Below are positions 37,298 to 46,425 of a stretch of 64,000 nucleotides of DNA, piece by piece. This DNA is from Planctomycetales bacterium (GTDB taxonomy: Bacteria; Planctomycetota; Planctomycetia; Pirellulales; Pirellulaceae). The DNA lies in NCBI GenBank assembly GCA_020427005.1, contig JAGQOY010000004.1, positions 33,134 through 97,133 of the forward strand, read 5' to 3'. Below the pieces are notes generated by a model, which was not told the origin of the DNA, ran no database searches, and was given only the letters and a program-made list of their open reading frames with translations. Position 1 is the stretch's first letter; the number at the start of each line of letters is the position of its first letter. Position numbers and translations under genes: made by a program.

Positions 37298-38701
37298 CTA
37301 CATATTGGTGGCGTCATCTTCCATTGAAGGACCCACCAATTGATCGATCAATTCTGAGAACAAAGCCTGGTGACTCAGGTCGTGGGCATAAATGCGTGCG
37401 ATTGTGTGGCTGACAGGCAATCTTTGGTACAGACCATGCATGGTCAAAGGACGCACTTGTCGAGTCGTAGAATCGAAGTAGAAGTTTAGTCCGGATGTAG
37501 CGCCTCGAGTATGAGGTCGATGCATGTGCCTTGCCACATCCACGGCGAATGGTAGGTTCTTGAGGTCTGTAGGCAGTCGTTCTTGCAAATAATGGCGGAG
37601 TGCAGAAGGGGTAGCAAAAACAGAGCAATTCTCGTTTTGGCCATCCACGAACGATAAATTGCGTTGGCAAATCATAGTCCACGGAATACGCCTAGATAAC
37701 CATCTGTGCCATTGGTCTCCCAAAGTGCTGAGTCCAGGATCTGACGACTTTCGCCAGCGCTTGACATCCGTCAACAAAGAGAATTCAGTTAGATCGAGAT
37801 ATGCATCCAAATGCTCGCGGGGATCACCTGGAAAAAGATACTTTCGACTGTTGGCGAACAATTCTGCAAGTTCCAGATCGATCGCTCGTACGGTGCGGTG
37901 GAAGTATACATTGCGGAAAAGTTCTGCCTTCATCGACAGGAAATGTATTAGCGCCGGCATGCCGCGTTCATGAATCGTAAGTCCCTGCTGCGTATACCGG
38001 CTGTAATGCAGGATACGCTGTAGATCAAAGGATCGGGGAGATAACCCAGTCATGAAAGAATCACGCAAGACGAAATCCATATTGTCGATTGTGTAAATCC
38101 CGCAGAATAGGCTTCGAAGCAGTTGAAGCCAAAAGGGTTGATCGGGCTCAGCGGTGCTTACCTTAGGCCGTTGGATGAGCCAGGCCACCTGGATGGGGTC
38201 CAAAGTCTCTCCTGAAAGCAACTCTCCACTTGGGCAGCGGCGAACCTGAGATAAGTCTCCGGCAAGTTCGTGAGTAATGATGTGGGCCCCTAAGACCTCA
38301 TGAGTCAGCCCATAATGCCCCAAGAAATGGGCGTCAAAAAAATGACCGAAAGGACCGTGTCCAACATCATGTAACAAGCCCGCCATACGGATCAGGCTCT
38401 CGACGTAATAGAGACTCGGTGTAGTAGGATCGATCTCCAATAGAGACTCATAAAGGCCTGCAACGGCTCGGCTAGCGAGATGCATGACCCCCAGAATGTG
38501 TTGAAAACGCGTATGCTCGGCGGTTGGAAAAACCCACCAAGCGGTTTGGAGTTGCCGGATTTGACGCATCCGTTGGACCCAAACGCCATCAATTATTTGC
38601 CTTTCGCAAATTTCCTGTTTTGCCAGGAAGGGTTGGGCGACGAAACCTATATAGCCATGAATCGGGTCGTGCGAGAGATTCTCGGAGGTAAAGTTGTCCA
38701 T
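37298..38701 (-). CDS. HD-domain phosphohydrolase (dGTPase/SAMHD1-like)
   Basis: 467 residues. It begins with DPIHGYIGF and an RQLQTAWWVFPTAEHTRFQHILGVMHLASR segment, then the HD motif HDVGHGPFGHFFD and the later IDNMDFVLRDS ligand. This is the pattern of YdhJ/SAMHD1-related phosphohydrolases that act on dNTPs or similar nucleotides. Its position just upstream of purB fits nucleotide pool control. The C-terminal 200 residues are less conserved. The true substrate is not known. Confidence 0.9.
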   Translation of the reverse strand: MDNFTSENLSHDPIHGYIGFVAQPFLAKQEICERQIIDGVWVQRMRQIRQLQTAWWVFPTAEHTRFQHILGVMHLASRAVAGLYESLLEIDPTTPSLYYVESLIRMAGLLHDVGHGPFGHFFDAHFLGHYGLTHEVLGAHIITHELAGDLSQVRRCPSGELLSGETLDPIQVAWLIQRPKVSTAEPDQPFWLQLLRSLFCGIYTIDNMDFVLRDSFMTGLSPRSFDLQRILHYSRYTQQGLTIHERGMPALIHFLSMKAELFRNVYFHRTVRAIDLELAELFANSRKYLFPGDPREHLDAYLDLTEFSLLTDVKRWRKSSDPGLSTLGDQWHRWLSRRIPWTMICQRNLSFVDGQNENCSVFATPSALRHYLQERLPTDLKNLPFAVDVARHMHRPHTRGATSGLNFYFDSTTRQVRPLTMHGLYQRLPVSHTIARIYAHDLSHQALFSELIDQLVGPSMEDDATNM

Positions 38702-38925
38702 GCGTTCATCTTACGCAAAGTACAAAAACCATCCACTGGGCAGCACCGATCCACCTGCTCAGAATCAAAATGCCAAAAAAACCTAGGTTACTCGAATTGC
38801 AGCCAAAAACCGTCTTTTCGCCGATTTGAGCGCTGCGGTAAGATATTGCTACATTTCCGGGCCTGGAACCTTCGGAAAATAGCACACGGATGTGACCAGC
38901 AATAAATTTAGGAGAGCTACTCACA
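38702..38925. other. Divergent promoter region
   Basis: 224 bp between the HD gene (minus) and the secreted protein gene (plus). A GGAG ribosome binding site lies about 10 bases before the ATG at 38926. No clear promoter consensus or palindrome. Confidence 0.35.
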
Positions 38926-40908
38926 ATGGTCCGCTCATCTATTCGCCTTTTGTGTCTTTTGCTTGTTGCCAGGGCTGGCCTTGTCGAAGCTCAACAGCCT
39001 AGTCCTCTTACGGCCTACCATCTTTTGCCAGACACAACACAGGCCGTGCTATGGATACCCAACAGTACGGAATTGAGCGAACAGTGGGAAAAAACGCAGT
39101 TGGCAAGTTTAGCTAGCGATGCGGCAATAAAGCCTTTTTTTGATGATCAAAGGCAGGCTCTTGAAAGTCGTTTTTTGGATGCCGGTTGGCGATTGAACAT
39201 AAAGCCTAAAGATTTGGCAGGCGTAGTAGATGGGCAAATCGCACTCGCATGGATGGAACGCCCAGAGCCTCGCAAACCATACGCTATGGCGCTAGTCGCG
39301 GAGATTACCAACGAAAACAAACAATTGGACGGATTGTTTACAAACTTGGACCGGCACCTCAAGGAACGCAACGCTCAAAAAGCAACGCTCAATTTTAATC
39401 GCTTAACGATCAACAAATACACGCTTCCACCGCGCGCTGGCGAATTGTTGCCGCAAGACGTTTTTTATACCGTGGCTGGAAGTTTGCTCATCTCGACCGA
39501 TGACGAACAACTCATCAAAGACATCATTAGCCGTTCCGAAGGTACATCAACCGGAACGGTCTTGGCGGATGACAGAGACTTTATTCAAAGTCGACAAGAG
39601 ATGGGTATCTCAGATGGCAGTCACGCACAGTACTTTGTTCGGCCATTGGGATTTGCCCGAGTCTTGCGGTCCATTGGGGGAAAACGTTCCCGGAGTGCTA
39701 GCGACATGCTGGCAGCACTTCACAACCAGGGCTTTGGCGAGATTCGCTGCGTGTGCGGGGAGGTTTCAATTGCGCTTGAGGACGCTGATATTTTGCATCG
39801 AGGGTTTGTGCTTGCGGCTCAACCACTTCCCAAATCCGCAGCCTTATTAGATTTCCCTAACAAGGCCAATCGTGCTGTGCCAAGTTTCGTGACTAAAGAC
39901 GTCTCCTCGTTTCTTTCAACGTATTGGAATAGCCAGGAGGCATTTTGGAAAGCGGAGGGTTTGGTAGACGAGCTGGCTGGCAGCGAAGGCATGTTCCAAG
40001 CCATGATCGACGGTATCAGAGATGATCCGAAGGGTTCGCAGGTAGATATCGAGAAAGAAGTTTTGCCGCAATTCTCCAACGAGATTTTTGCAATTACTGA
40101 TATTCAGGACCCAATTTCGATTGAATCGCGTCGAAACTTGATCGCTCTACGAATCAAGGACGCGAAGGCCTTGGGTATGGTGTTAAATCGTGCCATGAGT
40201 AATGAGCCAGACGCCGAAATGTTGACAGTTAGTGGCTTAGAGATTTGGAAGGTCACACACCAAGAAGACGATGATCTGGCAGATATTTCAATTGGCCAGG
40301 ACTTTGGTGAATTTGGCACAACCCCTGCACTGGAAGATGAAGAAGAACCGTGGTTAAGCAATTGGGCCATTACGGTATTTTCTGAAGGAGCCTCTGATTC
40401 AGGTTATCTCATGTTTGCCTCGCATGTTGAGATGATTGAGCAGGCCGTTGCGAACGCAAAAGCAAGTACGGACTCCGAGCTTGTCAATGAATCGGACTAT
40501 CAACACATTGTAGGTGTTCTGGAAAAACACTTCGGGGAGGGCCCGCTCTGCGGCTGGCACATCATGCGCCCCGACCGAGCCTACCGCGCGCAGTACGAGT
40601 TATTTCGGCAAGGGAAACTTCAGCAATCTGAAAGCATGCTTGCCAGCATTCTAGATCGCTTGCTTCAAAACAAGTCAGAAATAAGAAGTGGACAAGAACA
40701 GGTAATTGATGGTTCTCGCTTGCCGCCGTTTTCCGTCATTGCTCGATATTTACAGCCGAGCGGAATCAACATTGTGACGACTCCCAAAGGCTGGAGCTTT
40801 GGAGGAGTTTTATTGTCAGCTTCTCCCCGTCCCAAACCGGCTGTGGCCATTGAGCGGCAGTCGGGTACGGCGAGGGTGGGGACAGGGGATCGAGAAAACC
40901 TAAAATAA
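38926..40908 (+). CDS. Large secreted protein of unknown function, DUF3352-like
   Basis: 660 residues with a Sec signal (MVRSSIRLLCLLLVARAGLV, cleavage near VEAQQ). The mature protein starts LTAYHLLPDTTQAVLWIPN, and has repeated alpha/beta segments that resemble DUF3352-type proteins: KDLAGVVDGQIALAWM, TVAGSLLISTDDEQLIKDII, VLPQFSNEIFAITDI, MFASHVEMIEQAVANA. This pattern is common in planctomycetes and unassigned. No catalytic motif is visible. It is probably periplasmic. It converges with the next gene across 99 bp. Confidence 0.75.
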   Translation: MVRSSIRLLCLLLVARAGLVEAQQPSPLTAYHLLPDTTQAVLWIPNSTELSEQWEKTQLASLASDAAIKPFFDDQRQALESRFLDAGWRLNIKPKDLAGVVDGQIALAWMERPEPRKPYAMALVAEITNENKQLDGLFTNLDRHLKERNAQKATLNFNRLTINKYTLPPRAGELLPQDVFYTVAGSLLISTDDEQLIKDIISRSEGTSTGTVLADDRDFIQSRQEMGISDGSHAQYFVRPLGFARVLRSIGGKRSRSASDMLAALHNQGFGEIRCVCGEVSIALEDADILHRGFVLAAQPLPKSAALLDFPNKANRAVPSFVTKDVSSFLSTYWNSQEAFWKAEGLVDELAGSEGMFQAMIDGIRDDPKGSQVDIEKEVLPQFSNEIFAITDIQDPISIESRRNLIALRIKDAKALGMVLNRAMSNEPDAEMLTVSGLEIWKVTHQEDDDLADISIGQDFGEFGTTPALEDEEEPWLSNWAITVFSEGASDSGYLMFASHVEMIEQAVANAKASTDSELVNESDYQHIVGVLEKHFGEGPLCGWHIMRPDRAYRAQYELFRQGKLQQSESMLASILDRLLQNKSEIRSGQEQVIDGSRLPPFSVIARYLQPSGINIVTTPKGWSFGGVLLSASPRPKPAVAIERQSGTARVGTGDRENLK

Positions 40909-41007
40909 GGCTCGCTGGTCGCAATAGCTAATGGCTTTCGAATGAAGTATACGAGATTCGATTCCAGCGATATCAAGCAAAAGGGCTGCGATTACAATGC
41001 ATTAACC

Positions 41008-42570
41008 CTAACCTAGATCCTTTTTCAGCCCCAGCAATTCACTTGCTTCGGCCAGGCCGGGGGCGGAGAATCCGTACTCGCTCGCGGTAACCCGGGCGAG
41101 AGCGATGATCTGCCGCCAACGGTAGGCAGGACGTGTTGTCGAGTACTCCTCTACAGCGGTTTGGTAAAACTTCTCAGCATGCAATGCTCCGTCTTGGCTT
41201 ACTGCGTATTTCAATAGGATGTCCAGAATTGGACGCAACGGGAGCTGTAGATCACCGTACCTATGCACGATTGCACAAGCTCGTGCCTGATCGTTGTCGA
41301 GAATCGCCTCGGCAAGCTGGTTGACAAGAGTTGCTGAGTCCTGGGCCACCACTTCTTCCAGACGATCGACGTATGGATACGGATCTTTGGATGCCCAAGC
41401 GAGTTGTCCCGCGGTGTGAAACGCGCCCACGATAAGACTGCAGATTTGGTTTCGAGCGTCCCCATATCGAGAAATATTGCGCCAAGCGTTGGCTGCATCG
41501 GACGCATGGACACCGACCGAATCGCCATGCACGCAGCCGATTGGTTTTTCAGTCGTACTGTACTTTTGTTGGCGACCGGGATCATGCAATACCAATAGGT
41601 TGGCCGCAATCGAAATGGCTTCGCCGACGTTTTCGGGCGCAAATCCTTCAGATAAGGCTATGGCCACGGCTTCAGCTGCCTGTTCTCGCGAACTGCCGAA
41701 GATCGTGTTGGCCAATTCAGAAATCCAAGAATCGGTTGCCTGGCGCGCGCCGACGGGTGAATCCATCAAATGATGTTTTGTAAGCAACTGAGGGAGGATT
41801 TCTCGGATCGGCGATGGACTGTACCCCTGTTGCTGCATTCGTTGTTCGACATCCAAACAGTAACGTACACTCTGTCGTAATAGTGTGTGAGCGAACTCTT
41901 GTCCAACCACGTCAAGCATGGATAACGATCGCCAGGATAGAACAACCCGGTGTACATCAACCTCTTCCTGTACAGCATATTGCAAGTGATTAAATGCCTC
42001 GCCGGCGGGCCCTTGGCAAATGGTTGCGAATTGAGCTTCTGCCCCGTTCCAGTCGACAGCGCGAATCATAGCTTGCAACTGCTCGCCAGTCACCGATTGG
42101 CTGCTGGCAGGAGCCTCCACGAAAGGTAAGCCGTCTTGATGATTTCGCTGTTGGGTCTGGATCTGTCGACTGTTGCGGTATAGGACTTTCAAGACAGGTA
42201 ACGGCTGATGAGTAGTTGGCAATTGTTGGGACATCTGCAGAGCAGGCAACAATGCCATGAAGGTGTGGTAGCCGACGTAGTCCTGTCCAGCAAAAGCACG
42301 TACATTGGCCAATGCTCCGGCAGCAACAAGTTTCCTGAGCGATTCGCCGCTATGGAGCCGGTTGACAAGTTCAGGCAGTAATTCATCGGAGGTGGCTTCT
42401 TGCATCAAGGAAACTAGAGGTTCCAGAGACCCAAAGGTGACGCGTGGGTTCGAATCATTTGCCAGTAAGTGAGGGAGGCCAATCTCGAGGGCGGTTGAAG
42501 CTCCGATGCTGCTGGTCAACATTCCGCATCCAACATCAGCCATAAATCGGCGGCGAGTGTACGTTGTCAT
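41008..42570 (-). CDS. Exported twin-arginine protein of unknown function
   Basis: 520 residues starting MTTYTRRRFMADVGCGMLTS, a twin-arginine signal, so the protein is exported folded, often a sign of a bound cofactor. The rest is almost entirely helical (VSLMQEATSDELLPELVNRLHSGESL, YVGYHTFMALLPALQM, VVLSWRSLSMLDVVGQEFAHTLLRQ) and contains conserved His/Asp positions (CVHGDSVGVHASDAANAW). I do not recognise the family, though similar Tat-exported helical proteins occur in planctomycetes. The neighbours give no pathway. Confidence 0.7.
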   Translation of the reverse strand: MTTYTRRRFMADVGCGMLTSSIGASTALEIGLPHLLANDSNPRVTFGSLEPLVSLMQEATSDELLPELVNRLHSGESLRKLVAAGALANVRAFAGQDYVGYHTFMALLPALQMSQQLPTTHQPLPVLKVLYRNSRQIQTQQRNHQDGLPFVEAPASSQSVTGEQLQAMIRAVDWNGAEAQFATICQGPAGEAFNHLQYAVQEEVDVHRVVLSWRSLSMLDVVGQEFAHTLLRQSVRYCLDVEQRMQQQGYSPSPIREILPQLLTKHHLMDSPVGARQATDSWISELANTIFGSSREQAAEAVAIALSEGFAPENVGEAISIAANLLVLHDPGRQQKYSTTEKPIGCVHGDSVGVHASDAANAWRNISRYGDARNQICSLIVGAFHTAGQLAWASKDPYPYVDRLEEVVAQDSATLVNQLAEAILDNDQARACAIVHRYGDLQLPLRPILDILLKYAVSQDGALHAEKFYQTAVEEYSTTRPAYRWRQIIALARVTASEYGFSAPGLAEASELLGLKKDLG

Positions 42571-42881
42571 CGTCTGCTCCGGTAAGTGAATTTTTGCAAT
42601 ATTGGCGTTCCGAAAATCGATTCCCTTTCGTCATATTGCTGTGCTTGGGAGTTGTAGCGTCTTGCCTAACGAGAGGACCCATTCGGCCTATCATCATTGT
42701 ACGTAATCGCGAACCACAATAGCGGACCGATTCGACTTCAATTTGACCGATCAGAGACTTCCACCCACAAAGTACGACTTGTGGAGAGCTTAATCGCAGT
42801 CTTCACGAAGTGGCTTTGAAATGACGCAGAGTTGAGCCATTATCCGATTTGGGTTCAAGACATTGCCGCGACAAACTTGTG
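42571..42881. other. Intergenic region without supported gene
   Basis: 311 bp between two minus-strand genes. It should hold the promoter of the Tat protein gene; nothing else was recognised. Confidence 0.35.
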
Positions 42882-43787
42882 CTATGCGGCTCTACGAAGA
42901 GCCTTCTGCGGCCAGGAGAGGATAGCAGGGGGTGGGCAATCAGTCTCGAGAGCTTTCCGCGCCGCCGAGAGTCGTTGTGTGATGCTAAGCACTAGAGGCT
43001 GATTCGCAGCACCTTGATTCCAAGCGTGGGTTCGGGCCAAGCCACCAGAAAATAATCCAGCTATCAAGCCGGTGAGTTTCGTTGTAAAACGATCATCGTA
43101 AATTCCGAAAGCTTTCGCGATGGCACCCAGGCAGTGCAACGACTGCAAATCGAGGTGTCGAGGAATCATAGCAAAACTGGTCGGCAAGGCAGGGATTGAA
43201 CTGACTGCGCATCGCATTTCCAGGGAATCGAGAATCCAGCTCAGCTCGACGTCCGCTGAGCAAACGTCCAAATAGGAGTTCCATCCTCCAATTTCCAGCA
43301 ACGTAGATTGCCGGTAGAAACCACATCCCATCGCGGGAGCCAAGGCTGTGCGGCTCGCCCGCTGACTGTCTACATGACCGGAACGCAATGACGAGCTGTT
43401 AGTCAAGCAACGGGGATCGACACCGTAGCCGGTTCTCCCCTCGTAGTTCAGGGCAACAGCCACCGTGGAAATGTTTTGAGATTCCTCTAACAGCTTGCAG
43501 GCTTCATCACTCCATCCGGATCGTACCGTGGCACCTTCAAGCACGACATTGACGAAAGGAGATCGAGATGCATACAAACCTGCATTGAGCAAGCCAGTTG
43601 TTGACGTTTCTGGATCGCAACAAACGAATTCGACTTCGTCAGCAAGACGGTAAGGGTCCGCATAACGGCCATCGTGTGGAACGATAATTTCGCAGGATTC
43701 TGGTCTGTTTTCCAAAACGGAAAGCAAAGTATCCTCAAAATTCGAGATATCGGCGCGAAACGGAATGATGATGGATAGACGCGGCAC
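42882..43787 (-). CDS. Glycosyltransferase family 2 protein
   Basis: 301 residues from a GTG at 43787, chosen because AAGGAGG (43795-43801) lies seven bases upstream; the frame extends further but with no ribosome binding site. The N-terminal GT2 fold begins VPRLSIIIPFRADISNFEDTLLSVLENRP, with CEIIVPHDG. The usual DxD is replaced by VNVVLEGATVRSGW, so metal binding may be altered. LAPAMGCGFYRQSTLLEIGGWNSYLDVCSADVELSWIL is the acceptor side with an ED-like motif. A short 16-bp tandem duplication lies upstream of this start. The product is unknown. Confidence 0.8.
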   Translation of the reverse strand: MPRLSIIIPFRADISNFEDTLLSVLENRPESCEIIVPHDGRYADPYRLADEVEFVCCDPETSTTGLLNAGLYASRSPFVNVVLEGATVRSGWSDEACKLLEESQNISTVAVALNYEGRTGYGVDPRCLTNSSSLRSGHVDSQRASRTALAPAMGCGFYRQSTLLEIGGWNSYLDVCSADVELSWILDSLEMRCAVSSIPALPTSFAMIPRHLDLQSLHCLGAIAKAFGIYDDRFTTKLTGLIAGLFSGGLARTHAWNQGAANQPLVLSITQRLSAARKALETDCPPPAILSWPQKALRRAA

Positions 43788-43794
43788 GTAAAAA

Positions 43795-43801
43795 CCTCCT
43801 T
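43795..43801 (-). promoter_or_regulatory. Ribosome binding site setting a GTG start
   Basis: AAGGAGG on the minus strand, seven bases before the GTG at 43787. It favours that start over the ATG-like start 102 bases upstream in the same frame. Confidence 0.75.
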
Positions 43802-43861
43802 GCTGGCGTTGCCACGGGGCGTTCGTTAAAGCCAGCTGCGAGAGAAGATTTTGCTTCTCGA

Positions 43862-43893
43862 TAGGTAAGACAATCCCTAGGTAAGACAATCCC
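43862..43893. repeat. Perfect 16-bp tandem duplication
   Basis: Two adjacent copies of TAGGTAAGACAATCCC, 75 bp upstream of the GTG start of the GT2 gene on the minus strand. It may be a recent slippage event in a leader region. Confidence 0.9.
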
Positions 43894-44226
43894 TGTCAAA
43901 TCGCCAGAAAACTTAGCTGCTGGTCGAGGTGCATCCTTGCTGCAGCTAATCACTAAATGAATCGGACCCCGTGTGCAAAAAAATCAACCTATTTCAATCT
44001 TCGTCCAATCGATTCAAGTGGGTAATTTGCGAAGTTTGCGGTGGCCTTGCGCTACCGGCTAGGCGCGCCCCTTGGTAAGGCTCACATAGCCTTTGCGGAC
44101 CGACCTAAGAAAATGGATCGTCCGTGGGCCCAAGTGGGGCGTGTTCTTGCAATTTGTTGCCGAACACTCTGTGGTCAGTCCATATGGTAACAATGCAGCA
44201 GAGGACGTAGTTATAAAGAAACTTAG

Positions 44227-44374
44227 CTTCCATCTGGGCCCTCTGGGAAGGTCGCAAGCGAATGCGAGCGGGTAGGTTACTTCCTGCCGGGTAGCGGAGC
44301 GTTCGGCGCTGCAGGGAAGTAAATTCGTACATCCCAGCAGACAGTAGGATGTACTACCCAACTTTTGACTGGGT
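44227..44374. ncRNA. Candidate structured RNA (chain of hairpins)
   Basis: Five successive inverted repeats lie in about 150 bases: CTTCC/GGAAG near 44228-44250, TCGCA/TGCGA near 44252-44267, an 11-12 base arm pair with one bulge (TTACTTCCTGC at 44277-44287, GCAGGGAAGTAA at 44311-44322), perfect GTACATCC/GGATGTAC (44327-44334, 44347-44354) and ACCCA/TGGGT (44356-44374). No known RNA family was recognised, and the strand is not determined. It could instead be a degenerate mobile element end. Confidence 0.35.
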
Positions 44375-44717
44375 TCCATAGACCGGCACTGTCGATCAGG
44401 AAATGAATCTTGAAATGCTTGCTAGGATTACCAAAATCTCACAGTATTCCCTTGCGAAAAAAGTCCGTATCCGGCTGGGCCGAAGGGCGCAGTTTCAAAA
44501 TGGGAAGGAAAATAAATTGCCAAAATTTGGCGAACCAAATCTTGCTTTTTCCAGTCCAGTTGTAAACACTTAAAAACGAGGACGTGAACCAAGTAACACT
44601 CCTCAATCTTTCCGGCATTTCGGTTTACGCGCCGAGATGAAACATGTTTAGAGCTTGAGTCAAAATCCTCTTGAGGCTGAACTTGTTGTCGATTTTGCTC
44701 AGGTAAACCCTGTTGTG

Positions 44718-44730
44718 AAAGGAGGTGATC
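44718..44730 (+). promoter_or_regulatory. Extended Shine-Dalgarno sequence
   Basis: AAAGGAGGTGATC is fully complementary to the 3' end of 16S rRNA over 13 bases, far longer than other ribosome binding sites here. It precedes a GTG codon at 44733. Its last seven bases (GGTGATC) can also pair with GATCACC at 44815-44821. Confidence 0.7.
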
Positions 44731-44732
44731 GC

Positions 44733-44774
44733 GTGAGTATAAGCTGTACCAGCCATTGGGGTGATACTTCCTAG
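44733..44774 (+). CDS. Possible 13-residue leader peptide
   Basis: A GTG-started frame encodes MSISCTSHWGDTS and stops at TAG. It is supported by the extended Shine-Dalgarno sequence just upstream (core GGAGG seven bases before the GTG). It may be a leader peptide or a small protein; no family is known to me. No plus-strand gene follows before the terminator at 44861-44899. Confidence 0.4.
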   Translation: MSISCTSHWGDTS

Positions 44775-44860
44775 GTGGCCGGCGGGCTGCCGCAGGCAGT
44801 CATCCCCTCGTGTAGATCACCAAGCGCACGAGTTGCGCGTTCGCACGAGTAATTAAAAGG

Positions 44861-44899
44861 CGGGCTAAGATTGATATTACAATCTTGGCCCGTTTTTTT
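44861..44899 (+). terminator. Rho-independent terminator
   Basis: Arms of 13 bases (CGGGCTAAGATTG and CAATCTTGGCCCG, one G-U pair) around ATATTA are followed by seven Ts on the plus strand. On the minus strand the hairpin is followed by TTTT, so it can also end the arylsulfotransferase-like gene. Confidence 0.9.
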
Positions 44900-44958
44900 A
44901 TTTATTCCGAAAACCACGTGGGTAGGCAGCGGATAGGTGCAGGAAAAGTTGGGATAAG

Positions 44959-46185
44959 TTAGCTGGTATGGGCGTAACTTCGAGGATATTTTTCCAAACG
45001 GAAAAGCCAGTCTAGGCGATCTTGCACGTCGAAGCGAAATTGCCAAATTACGGAACCCTTGGGAGATACCTCAAATACCCAACCTTGGGTTCCGCTGCAT
45101 ACAAAAGTATTTCCATTCGGTAGTCGCTGAACTCCGCTGACGAATGCACTGAAAAACACTCCACTCTTGGGAATGAAATCCCAGACAATCTCAAAAGCAT
45201 CTTCACCTTCGCGATCAGGGTGGAACTTTAGTTCAACAACACGAGAGTGAGGTCTCGACAACTCGTCCCCGTTATCAAACAACAGAATATTTCCTGCACC
45301 TGGTAAACCCTCCGGAATCCAATGTACGTTGTGCTGGTGATAGAGTTCTCTAGAAGTTGACGACGAATTTCCCCATCTCAACCAGATATCCCCTCCCACT
45401 CCACGTTGGCCTCCATGAGAGGTTTGGGCCTGCTCTGAGGTTGTGCTGTGATCTATTATCCAGAGCTCTGAAGTTTGTCTGCAGCTAACAATGATCAGGT
45501 CTTGGGCCGCGTTGTATGAAAGAGCATTGAAATGAAGCCAATCATTCTCATCACGTTGCAAATTCACATCGATTCGGGTGGGCATGGTTAAAGGATCACC
45601 AAAGTCTGGGAGGGTAGGATCAACGTTCTGTACGACATGATCCCAAGCATCCCAACTCCAGATCGTTCGGTTGGTGTTAGGGTCTATTTCGACAATTCGC
45701 TCGGAAATAAGAGGTGCATCGGCAGTTGCAGTTTTGCATCCATGGGCTTGTGACTCACCTAACGGGATTTTTACCCACACGAGCATTAAAATATGCCCGT
45801 TAGGCATTAGTTCAATATCGTGGTGCAACAACTCTCGGTCGGAGGATAGGCGGTAATCCCATCGCTTCGTGCCATCCCAATTGATCCACTGAACTCCACC
45901 CCCGCTACCTTTGCCATATACCTTTTCGAAAGCTGGATTCTCGACTCGTGCCGTCCGTAATAGGCTACCGTCCGGCAGCATCTTGGTGCACTGCCCGGGT
46001 GGCAAGTCACATTTCCAGCGATGGACCACATGATGCAGGTTATCTCTCAGTTGCACGTCGGTGGAGTGCAGGGGAGCATACAGCGATAAGCCGTCAAATG
46101 GTTTGGGTGCCCTCACCGACAGGGCAACATATAACCCGCAAGAAATGAGACAACCCGCAGCGATTCGAGCGAACAAAGAGATCAT
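44959..46185 (-). CDS. Arylsulfotransferase (ASST)-like beta-propeller protein
   Basis: 408 residues with an N-terminal membrane helix or signal (MISLFARIAAGCLISCGLYVALSV). The body has repeated blades such as LPDGSLLRTARVEN, LMPNGHILMLVWVK, DWLHFNALSYNAAQDLIIVSCRQTSELWIID and LYHQHNVHWIPEGLPGAGNILLFDNG. The paired conserved His residues and DNG match bacterial PAPS-independent aryl sulfotransferases (ASST/Arylsulfotran_2). It may sulfate an extracytoplasmic phenolic or glycan. It lies opposite nadE across a 240-bp divergent region. Its activity is inferred from fold only. Confidence 0.82.
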   Translation of the reverse strand: MISLFARIAAGCLISCGLYVALSVRAPKPFDGLSLYAPLHSTDVQLRDNLHHVVHRWKCDLPPGQCTKMLPDGSLLRTARVENPAFEKVYGKGSGGGVQWINWDGTKRWDYRLSSDRELLHHDIELMPNGHILMLVWVKIPLGESQAHGCKTATADAPLISERIVEIDPNTNRTIWSWDAWDHVVQNVDPTLPDFGDPLTMPTRIDVNLQRDENDWLHFNALSYNAAQDLIIVSCRQTSELWIIDHSTTSEQAQTSHGGQRGVGGDIWLRWGNSSSTSRELYHQHNVHWIPEGLPGAGNILLFDNGDELSRPHSRVVELKFHPDREGEDAFEIVWDFIPKSGVFFSAFVSGVQRLPNGNTFVCSGTQGWVFEVSPKGSVIWQFRFDVQDRLDWLFRLEKYPRSYAHTS

Positions 46186-46425
46186 GTGTTTGGTATCGTC
46201 CAGAAATGCAGAAATCGTCCAACCACTTTCAGCGTGCTAGTTTTTGAGCTAGCAGATTGACGATGGTGAGATAGGAGTAAAGCAATCGAGCTACAAACCC
46301 CAGTTCTCTCTGTCCGACTCGCACAATTTGGAATTACAATTTATTGAAGTTTGCCTTACGTAAGTTAATTTGTTAATGTTTCGCAATTTTGCCTTTGGAC
46401 AAGACGCTGACCTAAGGGAATCCAC

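Larger units (their letters stand above)
44718..44899 (+). ncRNA. Candidate short structured transcript
   Basis: This unit contains the extended Shine-Dalgarno, the 13-codon frame, a G/C-rich hairpin (GGCTGCC/GGCAGTC, about 44786-44800), the GATCACC segment that can mask the Shine-Dalgarno, two CGCACGAG direct repeats (about 44825-44849), and a strong terminator. No downstream gene on the strand suggests the transcript itself is the product. The 5' end and promoter were not identified. Confidence 0.4.
43788..44958. other. Gene-poor kilobase with structured-RNA candidates
   Basis: 1171 bp with no ORF I can support (a 106-codon frame at 44059-44379 on the minus strand has no homology or ribosome binding site). 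It contains the 16-bp tandem duplication (43862-43893), a chain of hairpins (44227-44374) and a short translated or regulatory unit ending in a strong terminator (44718-44899). Confidence 0.6.

Noticed and set aside
44059..44379. 106-codon minus-strand ORF
   Set aside because: It overlaps the hairpin chain, has no ribosome binding site, and its protein looks like no family.
44718..44740. Possible 16S rRNA 3'-end fragment (AAAGGAGGTGATC on the plus strand)
   Set aside because: The match is only 13 bases and the next bases (GCGTGAG) do not continue like the rRNA, so it is treated as a ribosome binding site.
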